Part shown: one piece after another, positions 34,136 to 46,600 of the stretch
Layout: each line of letters begins with the position of its first letter
Position numbering within the stretch: the stretch's first letter is position 1
Assembly: GCF_910589235.1 (NCBI RefSeq)
Contig: NC_060955.1
Coordinates: 17,991,758 to 18,055,757 of the forward strand
DNA: 64,000 nt
Source: Vespa crabro
Taxonomy: Eukaryota > Arthropoda > Insecta > Hymenoptera > Vespidae
Direction: 5' to 3'
The notes under the pieces: generated by a model
Databases searched by the model: none
The model's input: only the letters and a program-made list of their open reading frames with translations
What the model was told of the DNA's origin: nothing
Translations under genes and position numbers: made by a program

Positions 34136-34956
34136 TTATGACAAACGATTCTCAATGTTCGATGAAAGATCGACGTATATCCGAGAGTCGTCCAAATTTC
34201 TAAGAAAATAAATAGATCCCGTCTTTCGATAACTAAGGCCCTTTTCTTGAATAGGATCAGCATAAAAATTGCTCCATTATCGGAAGGAGCGTACAGTGAG
34301 TACCATCGATCTCCTTAAGGCGAGAGAATTGCGAGGTACGAGCTCGCGTTGCTAGTGCGGATCCGATGAATGGAAATCCGTAGGAAAAGCGAGACGCCCA
34401 TTGGAAGCTGCTTCACATCGCGCGAATAATACTTGTAAAGTTCAAACGGCGCTTCTCGAGATCGGAGTTCGACAGCAAGATAAGTTATCGCGTCTCGTAG
34501 ATCAAACTTTTGATAAAAACGTCGTCCGAAGTTTCGAAAAGATTTTTCGCGCATCCATCTCTACGTTTTCTTTCATGCGAACCCGAAAACGTCTGAAAGA
34601 ATAGTTTGAATAAAACTTGTGTTATGTTCTATACCAACACACACGTATACATATATTATCACTTTTAAATTATCATAATGTCATCCTATTATAATTCTTA
34701 CCAAATGTCTTTTTCTTTAGAGCTTTCTCGGTCTTAGTTTTCAAAAATTCTCGAGACATATAAAATACATCGAATATTTATTATAACAAAATTCATACAA
34801 AATTTTGACATTCAGATAGTACATACCGTAGAAAAGCAAGATTTCTCGTTTTCGAGATACGCATAGAAATCTTCTTATCATCGTAGACATAAACTTCCAT
34901 CTTATACCAGCGCAGAACACTTATTATCGAATCCTTTCTTAAATATATATATGTAC

Positions 34957-35000
<44 letters not shown>

Positions 35001-35692
35001 TAAACGACGTTCCTTTCACTCGATACCGTTTCTTCGTACTGGGGACGTTATAACGAGGAAAACGGCGACGATCAGAGCGTTCCCTTTAATTAAGTTCGTA
35101 TTGTGCAGAAGTGCGCAGCACTGCAAAAGATTCTTATCAACGCATGGGAGATATGAAGGTACCTGGGCCAACCATTCTGTATCTCGGGACGATCTGAGGT
35201 AGCAAAGCGAACGCTTCATTTAGATGGAGATGCGAAGAGACTGTTTTCTCTCTTCCCTCTTTAATGGTGGACCAGCGCGAGGAACTTCCACTATCTAACC
35301 AGAACCAGTTCTCCAGTCGCGTCGAAATAATTAGCGTCGATCGATAGGTAACATTCTCACAAATATAGTCAATGTTCTTACAGACACTGTTATGGAAAGT
35401 TCCTTTTCCCGAAGCGAGTATATTTCAATAAATTTCGTAACATAGATAGATACATTATGAATGAATACGAATATCTTAACGTTTCTATGAATTCCTTTAC
35501 AAAGTCGATCGGTAAAATAATCAATTGCATTTATTTAGAAACGCGAAAAATTCTGTAAACGATTTGATTAATAAAATGATCCAAGACAATTGCAAATAAA
35601 TAACGAATTCGTGTAATAAAAATGAAAAGAAACAGAGGAAGATGACGAGGTGCTGAGTAGGAACGTCCAGGAATTTACATAAAGTCATGCAA

Positions 35693-35726
35693 TTTTATTC
35701 ATGGACACGGCTATGGCGTCTGTACA
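35693..35726 (+). promoter_or_regulatory. Second duplicated noncoding element, copy 1
   Basis: It shares, in order, TTTTATT, TGGACA, GCTATGGC and TGTACA with 36207-36244, same orientation, 515 bp away. TTTAT is a posterior-Hox/Cdx-type core. A regulatory role is inferred. Confidence 0.4.
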
Positions 35727-36206
35727 TTTTCATAAACGTTCCAAATGATAGCGCTCACGTAACGTCCATTCTTTCTGCACTACATTCTTCATTTTTTTTT
35801 CTCGAACAAATGTTATTTTAGCTACATTTCTCTTTTGAAATGTCCAATGCTATATAACGCTTTTTCTGTCGCAATAAGTGATAATGGATAAATATACGAT
35901 AATAAAAAGTGCAGCGATAAAAAAGTTGTTTCGTTTAAAACATGCTTTTGCTATAGTAATTATTAGCACGACTTTCTAACGACTTTACAAACGGTAAACA
36001 GGATTTTTTGTTTGGGACAATGCGTTTTTCGATGTAGCAACGAAAACGCGAACGAATCGGTAACGACGATGACTCTTCGTGATTGTACACGTGTGACTTG
36101 CTAAAAAGGATTTTATGTACACGTCAGTTTTTCGAGGCCAAGCGTTATCACGAGCCATTAAACCATAATATCACGTGTAAAATGTAGTACACTACGATAC
36201 ACATAT

Positions 36207-36244
36207 TTTTATTTCGTGGACAAGCGCTATGGCTTGTATGTACA
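36207..36244 (+). promoter_or_regulatory. Second duplicated noncoding element, copy 2
   Basis: Same ordered blocks as 35693-35726, with small spacing differences (38 against 34 bases). Confidence 0.4.
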
Positions 36245-38920
36245 CGTGCGCGATATCGTATTTAAAAACAAATAAAACAAAAAATATCAGTACATACCAT
36301 TTTCCAAAGGAAACAAATATGCTAAAACCATGTCTGTTTATTATAGGCAAAATGAAACAGACTATTGATTGCAATGTAAACAGAACGTACTATATGGTTA
36401 TGTTGTTTTTTTGAATAGAAATGCAAAATATCGTAATTGCATTTTCTTATTTTTCATCCACAATGCCGAAATTTTGATGATATTGGCCTCAATTTTGGAA
36501 TATATATTAAATTATAAATGAACGGAAGGAAATTTACATAAAAATATTTATATATTTGAAAATAATATTAGCATTGAACGTTTATCACCTAGACGTTCTC
36601 CAAGCTACATACTTTCTGTCTAAAATCCCTTTAGTAGTTAACGAATTACCATCCGGGCGGGCTAACATTCATTTATGACTTCGAAACGATAAACGTATTT
36701 ACCGTTAATTTATTATAATATGCACATCAATTCTCCGTCAAATGCATTCCGTTTAGCGTTTGCAATTTGAGCTCGCGAATAATACCGACAATATTGGTAC
36801 ATATATATATATATACATGGCCGCACGCCGTGGAAATTTCAATTTTCATATGCACCGGTATTTATGAACTCCATTTGTCGGCCGAAAAGTACGACGGAAC
36901 TACAGCGATTTTCGCGTAATACGTTGCACACTTAGAAAATCGTACAAGCGTGGAGTTTTGAATCGGCCGATTACTTGATATCGTCGAAACAATAAAAAGG
37001 TTTTGACGATGTGATTTAGAATCACAAGTATTTCATTGCGGACCTTAATTAGCTATTATTTGCGATTGTTTTCATTTATTTTCTTCTTTTTTTTTTGGAA
37101 AACAAAGAAATAATTTCTACTCGTTCCGTATTGCACAGAGACTTGTATAACGTAAATATTAACGAATTACGTGAAAACTGTAACAATCGACAAAACGTTA
37201 ATATCGTTCGACCGAGGAATAACAATGAATTCATTGAATTTTATCTCGTGTTTTTGAAAACGAGGGCCAACGTTCGTCCTCGTTGAAGAATATCTCGTGT
37301 TAGAAGTAGTGTAGTTATACGTTTTATCGGCCACGTTGTAGCAATGAATTTTGACGAAGTTTAAAGCGCTTAGCAAAGTTCCGGGCAGATTTTTTTGTTC
37401 GGTATCATTTAACGAGAGTACGTGGCGCGTACATTTTAGATTGAACTATACCACAAATGCGCGCGGGCGCACGCGCTCGCCTCTCTATTCGCTCGCACCG
37501 TAAAATTCGCGATGGGGGGCTTTAATCGGCAAAGCGCCGCGTAGGCGGAACGATGCTTTAAAAATGCAACGATGCTACTGCGTCTCGTTAAGCGAACAAA
37601 CAGGTTCTATGTTTCATCATTAACGGCTTGCCATCGCAATTGATTAAAACCCTATTTTGTCGTGTTGCTTTTTTGTCAGAAATCTTCTCGATTTTATTGG
37701 CCATTCACAATTTTGATATATTGCGAAATATAATAAATAACTCATAATACCCAAAGATTCAATTTTTTTTTTTTTTTAACGGAATAACAACAATGAACAT
37801 ATGAAATTTATTATTATTGCATGGATCAATTGTAAAATTCTTTTGACAAGTTCTCCGAATGTTATTCGATACGAGAAACGGGTCTCGGTTAAGTGTATTG
37901 AATCGAAGGCTTTAGCTATGTACGTATGCATGTATGTATGTACATTGATTTATTTTCCGTAAGGTGAAGTCAGGCACGAATCAATCGACACAATATGCAA
38001 GCATGTACGTTCGATCGCGGAGAATTCATTAATCTTGTTATCCGGCCGGTGAAACTCGCCGCACCGCTGCTCGATACGATATCATGAATCTTGAATATAC
38101 GTAAGTAGACCGCCCGTGGTAGACAGGATAAGCCGATGAAATTGCGTTCGTCGAGAGATTTCGTGCGTTACGCCGAAGAATCGTCGTCTTTCGTAAGAAA
38201 ATATTAGAAACGTCTACGTATGGAGAGGAAATAGTATCGTAAAATGTAATATTTCCCGATTTAGAACATACCTTTATCCTCTTCTCGTCTTATCGAGTTT
38301 TGCGTTTGCAAAATATTTCAAATGTAGCTATCTATGGGATGTAATAGTATTTTTCGAATATTCTTCAGCGTTCTTCAAAAAAGTCAAAAACGATGTAAAC
38401 ATCTAAGCTTACAGATTTATAGGTATAGAGAAAAAATTCAATTTACGATATATATGTATACACACGTGTATATATTAGAAAAAGCCGATTAGTACAAAAA
38501 TAAAAGATGCTTGCACTTCTATCCGTTATTTATCATTTGAATATCACGCACGATTGCTTGTTCTGATCACCACAAAAACCTCTCGTTTCCTTTTTCCTCT
38601 TTCATAACTTGTCGCATTTCGTCGGATGCACTGGAACGAGATCACATAAAATTCGAAAGCAGCCTTCCTGCCGATTTGATTTTATACCCTTGGCCTCGGT
38701 CCTATCGAAATGAATGAGAGGAATTTGGAATAGCGAACAGCGACACTCTGAAAAACATGTCACACATGAAAATATCCTGTATGGTTTCTGCAACGAAATC
38801 TGCTTTTTTCCTTAGCTTCACAATGTCATACATTCCCCTTCCGTTTAGTTCTCTCACCCATTCATTCCTTTCTTTTCGACGTTATTTTTCAACGTCGTCT
38901 AATAAAAAAAAAGAAAAATG

Positions 38921-38948
38921 TGTGTATGTGTGTGTGTGTGTGTGTGTG
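38921..38948. repeat. (TG)n microsatellite
   Basis: About 12-13 TG units, followed by a GA-rich tract. The frames through it on both strands are artefacts. Confidence 0.9.
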
Positions 38949-39700
38949 AGAAAGAAAGAGACAGAGAGAGAGCAAGAGGAAGAAAGAACTACAGACAGAC
39001 ATATCGTCTGTTCCGAAAATGAATCTCGCCACAGTTTTTCGTAATATCTCTTCTTGGTAAACCTGTCGACATTTTTCCACGCAAAGCTTTTCAAAGCGTA
39101 CATTTTGAAGCGAAATTCGAAAGCTCGCATAAAAATATTCATACGTAGCATTGGATATTTAAAAATCTTACAGAAGAGTAATAATTTATTTCTTGATTTT
39201 TTTCTTGTTCAAGTTTTATTAGAATAATAAGAGCTGGAGATGTCAAATTTTCGCACCTGTTCCGATATATTTCTTTCTCGCTTTCGTCAAACGTTTATAA
39301 AGGAACATATGGTAATAATGAAAAATAATTTGAGAGAAAAGTGTTAAGCAAGGTTCAACAATTGTTAATTAATTCAAATACTTTTCGGAAGTTGTCGTCC
39401 TGTATTTATACAATTTTTAATAAATTATTAAAGATAACTGTCAAGATAATTGAACACTCTCCCGAACAATGTGAAAATCGATCATGTTTGGTATAAATAT
39501 AATTATTATTCTAAACTAAACTAAACTAAACGTACTTACACATATTCGTAAACGATGTAACAAACTGGAGAAGTTCGAAGTACCGGCATGGTGTAAGAGA
39601 AAAAGAAAGTTCTAGAGTAAGGGTCTAGAACTCGTCTTAGGTGCGTCATCGATCCAAACTACGACACGAAGGATGGAAGAGGAAGCAGTTCCGGATGAGC

Positions 39701-39760
39701 GGAGGCTGCGCCCGATCTCGCTGAAGTTAAGTAATTTGTCGTTGCCGATGGGTTAATGTT
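39701..39760 (+). pseudogene. Possible 5S rRNA-derived fragment
   Basis: GCGCCCGATCTCGCTGAAGT followed by TAAGTAA and GTCG resembles the internal promoter region of insect 5S rRNA (CCGATC, GAA, TTAAG, GTCG in order). No matching 5' end or terminator was seen, so at best it is a fragment or a 5S-derived SINE remnant. Confidence 0.2.
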
Positions 39761-42401
39761 ATCCATCACTAAGTGAGAATTTACGATGTAATAAGGCCAC
39801 GAACCGACTCTTACGATCTATCTCTTGACTATCTCCTCCCTCCCCCCTCTCCTTTTCCCTTGGTTTTCTCTCATCCCAGTTTCCATCGACTCGCATGAGC
39901 CCTCGAGCATCAAGGTGTCTGGTACCGCAAACGAGAGAGCGAACGATCTCTCTTCATGGATCGTTCCTTAATTAATATGATTGCATAATGAGTTAAAGGG
40001 ATCAAGGGAGAGCGATCGTGCGAAACGATCCTTATCGATGCGTACAAAACGTATTTTGACGGACGATTGGTGAAGAAGAGTTCGAGAACTCTTATCAGTT
40101 TCAATCTCAAAGAAGATCGATCCCTCGACACGAACATCGCGAATGAACGAGAATTAATGTTGATAAGTATGACCTTCGCTCTTTTAAAGATTTCCTTTGA
40201 TATTTTTAACGATTGAAACGACGACGAGAACGAGCACACCGATGCTGTTGATTTGCAAAGATCTTTCTTCCCTCGATAAATCGTGAGATTTCGTAGAGTG
40301 AAACCCTTAACGTGATTCGAATGAATCGAGATTTCGTGTATTCAGTATATCGTCGGTTTTAATCGCGTCAACGAGCAGATTGAGAGTCATCGGAAGCTCG
40401 TTAGCACCTCATCGTTCACTTGAACGATTCCAATGTTGTTGACGCGGTTCATTGAAAGCTGAACGTGATTACTATTCGTTACATAGTTCGAACGATGCGA
40501 AAATCCAAAAATACAGAATTTAAAAATTTGTCTCTAGGGAAAGATTAATATCTGAAATCGATATATTCTTCCTATAGACACACGTGAGTCATGCTACTTC
40601 TACAACTATAATGTTCCTTAGTATCTACATTATTTTCAAGTTCTAATGGAAACCATTCTATCGAAATGGGATAACATTTGTTGACTAAATTCTATCGAAA
40701 GCTACTTTCTTTTATTAAACTAAAGACTAGTACGTTGTACCCTCCCGCTTTGTTTTAAATTGATTTTATTCGAGTTGCTGAAGGCATTATCCGGAATGCT
40801 TTCTATTTGCTAAGACCTTTTCTTAGAAATGTTTCTCAGAGCTTCTTTATATATATGAGAAAGTGACGAAAGTAATCGTCGATACTTTTTTTGTTATTCG
40901 AAAGAAAGAATGAAACTTGATATAAAGTAACTACAACCATAGGACGTAGAAAACTAGAAGCTATTTCTCTCGAGTATTATCTTCCCCTAATAAAATTGAT
41001 AAAAAAAGTTATACGGGGAACAATCAACCACGTGATTTTTCCATGTCGAAAGTTTCACGAATGGTAAAGGTTTTACCAAATCGTTATTTCTCTCCTAGGC
41101 ACTATTATAAGTCGTACTTCTCGTACGAAAAAGTTCGAGTTAACACTCGAACGACCGTAAAAAGCATAGTACGGAAGCGACACGATAATAAAGAGGCACA
41201 AGATCGAAATTGTAAAAGAAGATCGTTTACTACGATCGCGTGAAAATCTCATCCTCTATGGGAGCGCTTACGTGCAAACTAAAGTCGTATTCTCGTTCTA
41301 CTTTTATCAGATATCTCGAAGGTAATCGTACGTGAAAGAAATCAACACATGCTCTTTATTCCCATTTAAAAAGAAATAGCTTTGATTTTTAAATGTCTTT
41401 TCGTATAGAATATAAAAGTTTTACGAATATTGAAAATGAATTATTAGCTAGATCGATTGTTATTGAAAATGCATTATAGTTCTTTGAGATAAAGACACGT
41501 CCAACAATTAGATACTTAATAATTGAATTTAAAATAATTTTCGTCACGATAAATTTGTTCCTAATGTTCCAATCTTATCCGATAAATTTTCCACCGACGA
41601 TAACAACACCTGAGTCATTTTCAAAGTGAAACGAGCTTAAGTTTAAGCCATGATTTCAGGCAGTGCGTTCCAATTTTAGGATACGCGTCGTTAAGCGAAA
41701 CAACGACGTTGATACGCATGGAGTATCCATAAATGATTACGGTTATAGTTATGAGCGAGAGCTATCCCTATTAGGAACGATGATACTTATTTTTCTTCCT
41801 TCGATCGTTATATCCTACATTTTTGTCCTTTGATGCAACGTACCATTCTAGGTTTAAATCTCTAACGTTATATTTCATACAATGATTCTCATAAACGATC
41901 ATCGCTCAAGCTCATATGCAAATGATCTTACAATCGATATCAGAATCTGGTAAGGTGATAAATAGAAATCCGTGAAAAGTTTCTACGAATAACTTCGTTA
42001 TCCATCTAATTTGAATGTACACGATGTATGTATATCCGTCGATAACATTTGCTCGTTCCATCCATGACATTACCTTGGGGCAATGATGTTACAGTATCAT
42101 TACCAACGTGACTGGTAACTTTGCATCGTTAACGAAGAGCAAGAAGCGGTTGACGATCGACGAATCGCTAGTGGCGATCTAGGAGTGCACGCTTACGGAC
42201 AATGGACGATCATTAAGGGGTAGCGGAAATGAGCGCACCTATAGGAACTCCCACCCTTTTCTCTTATTCCTTCATCTCTTTGAAATATCTACCGGTCAAA
42301 AGGAATGTGCTCGAGACTTCGAATAGGCTTCGCTTACGAATCATCTGTTTAATAGACGTATTCTATATAAATGACGTTTGATCATATTTGAATAAATAAT
42401 T

Positions 42402-42446
42402 TGATAACAAATCTGTTCCAATCTGATAACAAATCTGTTTCAATCT
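42402..42446 (+). repeat. 22-bp tandem duplication
   Basis: Two copies of TGATAACAAATCTGTTCCAA plus TC, differing by one base, in noncoding sequence. Confidence 0.85.
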
Positions 42447-42975
42447 GTTCTTAAGTCTACAAAATCGACTGTACAAGTTTATTATATTACATCGTGAATA
42501 AATATTCGATGATACGAATTTATCTTTCGGGTTTATACGTTCATAACTTTTATGATTTTTCGCAATTATGAGTAAGAAAAAATGATCACGTTAAAGCTAC
42601 CTTCGTAATCGATGGCGGGTAACACGGTTGCGTGACGATACCACGAGTAACTGAAAGTTCCAAGGATAGGGATTATCTAGCATATGCTACCTTAGACGAC
42701 TCGGGCTTGACATTCCTAGAGTAGGATGACGGTGATGGTGAGACTACTTCGTTATCCGTTCTACCTCGTTTACGACGCGTGACACTGAAAATATGTGTGT
42801 GTATGTAATATGTCTTATGAACGTAAGTTGGTGGATGAAGGAACTTCTTAATACGACGTACTTTACAGAGAGCCAGAGGAAGTTTCTTAAACTCCTAGAA
42901 ATAGATACGCTTAGTAGAAATGGATCACGGAAAGTAGAGATAGCTTCGTATTGCTCTCCATCATCTTATCTATTT

Positions 42976-43017
<42 letters not shown>

Positions 43018-43587
43018 TATATTATAATAGTTATAAAAATCAATGTCGGACTACTGGTTCACTCCCGTTACATAAACCAACTTAAACTTCGCCTAATAAA
43101 TTCTCAGCTGATTCCACAGTTTGACATTTATCACTTAGAAAGATTGGTTGTAACAAACCGGTCAATTTATGAGCGCACCTTAACGAAAAAAAGAAAGAGA
43201 GTGAAAGTCTTCCGGTAGAAACGAGCCGAATAATTTGCATCTATTTCGAATCTCAATCTCTTAACTCGAGGAATTTATTTTCTTCTACCAGTAAATTACA
43301 AGTTCTGTATGTTTCCTATAAAATGGATCCTATACAAAAAGAGAAAATGATCTCGGTGAAGTCTCAGTTCAGCAGAAGGTAAAGAAAATCGATTTTCAGG
43401 AAAGTCTCTAAGAATGTGTCACTGTATCAGAAAGAGAAGGAGAGAACCTCGGCAATGAGAGAGATCAAACTGACATTCATTGCTGTTGTAGAACAATGTG
43501 GAATCATTGCTCGGATCGGAGCCGACTACTATTATTGCCACCGTAACCATCCTGGTGATCCTCGTGCCTGGATGGGACTGACTTTAC

Positions 43588-43693
43588 GATCTCGGCAAAG
43601 GTACCAACCGTACCAAGCGTTGCTTGGCTGCAGTAGCAGCAACGGCAGTAGAAACAGCAGCAACGGCAGCTCGAATGTCTGCCGGCAGGCCAT
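43588..43693 (-). CDS. Candidate first coding exon of a secreted protein
   Basis: Not assigned to a family. On the minus strand an ATG in fair context opens MACRQTFELPLLLFLLPLLL, continuing LQPSNAWYGWYLCRD, then a GTAAAG donor. This is a textbook signal peptide (short charged start, 13-residue hydrophobic core, SNA cleavage site) followed by an aromatic stretch, in a GC-richer island (about 43490-43880). Caveat: the Leu-rich core comes from a CTG/TTG-type repeat, so the resemblance may be fortuitous. I could not find following exons on the minus strand below this point. Confidence 0.25.
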
Positions 43694-46600
43694 GCGTGAA
43701 AGCCGTAATTGATAATAGGAACAATCGCTCCTGGTAGCTTCGAGTCGACCCTCGGCGCCATCCTGGACTCTATTTGATCTCGTAATTACTGTCCGTGGGA
43801 TACGTGCGCGTGCTTACGACGAACCACTCCACGCCTCCTTTTCTAACGGCAATGAGCTGTTACGCTTATCATAGATGACGCGCCCTTCGGAAAAGAGAGA
43901 CCTGTATGCGGGTTTAGTTATCTCACCTAATATTTTCTGTTATCTTTAAAATTACTCTACTTTCTTGGGAGTAATATTATTTTATCGATCGTATTTTATT
44001 CAGTTAAATATCAATGATTTATCGAAGTCCAGTATGTTATTATTTGATATAATTAAACGTATAATACTTTCGATATTACCTTTATATATAATACCTTTCT
44101 GAGAAACATTGTGTTTTCTAGATAATTATGTATTTTAATTAAATGTTGTGAAATTAATCACCTACCAACGATTAAATCACTGATATAGTACGAGAAAACA
44201 CAAAACAATATATCTTCTAATAAATATAATACAATAGATCGTACAGAAAGGTAACGATTATTAAAAAGATAAAAATAAGAAGAGTTCATTTATACAAATT
44301 GAAAGCATTATGATTATGCAGTGGCTTTTAAATCTAATGATTCGAAACAGGAGTACAAGAGCATAGATTAGAATTCCAATTGTCGATCGTAAATGGAAGA
44401 ACAATACGATATTCAGACGCTTGTTCGTATTATTCGAAGCGATAGAATGGATAAAAAGAAAATGGAAAGAAACTAATTTTCTGCAAGATCTATTTAACTA
44501 CCTACAATAGAGAACATTACGTCGAAAATATATAAGAACGCGTTTGCATCGTATTTATGGAGGAATGGAGTCAAGCCGTTAGAAAGGACGAACGAAGAAA
44601 TAAGAAACTATCGGAGTATCTGTATCCTTCCTCGTTTTCCCTCTCTTCCATTTCGAAATTTCTTTCAATTCCCTCTCTATCTCCCACCAACTCGGAATCA
44701 TTCAATTGTCATTAATGTTATTTATCGACAGTGAAATGAATTATGAACAGTGTAAATTTTAGAGCGACGTGTATTCGCTGAATGAGGATTGCTCGAATGA
44801 GGGTTTCTTGAATAAGGAAGCGCTTCTATGAAATCTTAATATCGAAAACGTTGTGATACCTAATTCGTTTTGCCTTTTCCTTCGATCCGATAATAATTTT
44901 ACTTAATATCACATTGACGTAAAGAACTTTTACGATCTCTTTCCGTTCTTATTAATCTCCGTCAATAGGTATTAATTAAAATGTTACAACGTGTACATCC
45001 GCGCGCTCGAAGTAATATTTTAATTTTATAGAAATAAAAAAAATTTGCTGCCATTTTTAATGTTAATAATGTTAATATTTCGAAAAAGTTAAAATTTCAA
45101 TTTCGCCAATCAATCGGGTATCGATCCAATCCGATTGAAGATAAATTCATTCGTTTATAAAGAAAACGAAACTTTCAATCTATATTTTATAAAGCAATTC
45201 TCGAACGAATTTCATCTTTCATGCGAAATTAAATGGCGCACGAAATTCTCAAGCTAAAGACCAAAATTTAATTTCAATACGCGCAAAATATACCTACCAT
45301 TCAAAATTCGTTTATTCACCGATTGATACTTTGCCACAAATTCGTACGGAATCCGATTGACTTCCTCACATTTCAACAGCCACCAAATAGAGAAACCTAA
45401 ATGGAAACTCCACGCTTGGATTGTTATTTGGACAATAGAGTGCTCTGTTCGCGAAACCATTTACTTGCTCGTACTACCGGCGTACGATTGCCCATTGAAA
45501 TGCGACACGACGTTTCGTTTTTACAAAAATACATATCTACTGTCGCGCTCGACCTGGTCCTCTTATTCAGATTTACGTGCCAAGATTTTGATATACCGCA
45601 AATATCGTTTAAATATCAAATATGTTTACGATATCATGTAAATTGATTGCGAATTACGATATTAATATCAAGTATAGTTGATATTTTAATATCTTATTCG
45701 GAGCATTAATGTATACGTGAAAAATATGTAACTGCTAATATACGAAAAAGGATAATTATAAAAGGATTTTATTCATGTTACATATTGTGTATAGAATTTT
45801 GATTAAGAAAAATTTTTCTCCCAAATGATAATACACATTTACCATTTATTTTATATGCATTTTTAAATAAAGTTGAATAAAACATGTTAGATTTGAATTT
45901 TCATTGAAAAAATTACTACGAATTTCCTGAATATTCCTGTTCTTATGTAATATGCATTGTCGTAAATTGCGATCATTATTGAATCAAATATAGATACGTA
46001 TCTTTCATTAGGCATTTTTATGCCATCTCCTGCAGATAGATATATTTAAAAATTGATAAAGATTTAATGTTTTTTTTATATATGTATATATATATACACA
46101 CATACACACACATTTTACTTGATTCTGAAAAGATGAGTGCTATATTTATACAATATAAATATGTATCTATAACAATATATAAGCAAAAAAATCAATCAAT
46201 AGACAAATAGACAGATACATTTCTATGTTTGCTTCATAGAAAGCCATTAGCTTAAGGCTATAAAATCGACGGCATGTGGATCAACAAATAAATGAACAAG
46301 AAGTTTGTCGATATCTATGTTTCACAGAGGAATCAATCGTGAAAAGCAATTGCGCCCGAGGTGAAGGAGTGTTCGCCGATTGGAATGGTTTTTATCGATC
46401 CTCAAGAAATGTCATCCATTGCCCTCCATTTACATCATATCTATCTGTCTCTTCTTCTCTTGCACCCATATGTTTGGTTTAACGCGCCAAGATATTGGAT
46501 AGTTCGAATATTATCCTGAATGCACCGGCTTGTCCCTGTCCAACGTATTTGGCATAGCGAGTAATATAACGGTCTTGCATTAAGTACCGGCACATAGTAT

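Larger units (their letters stand above)
33120..43400. other. Non-genic stretch
   Basis: About 10 kb without a recognisable gene. It contains large (TA)n tracts (33941-33988, 34088-34131, 34968-34994, 42977-43010), a (TG)n tract (38921-38948), a pair of related noncoding elements near 35.7 and 36.2 kb, a 5S-like patch near 39.7 kb and a 22-bp tandem duplication near 42.4 kb. Frames here are short or repeat-driven. Confidence 0.5.
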
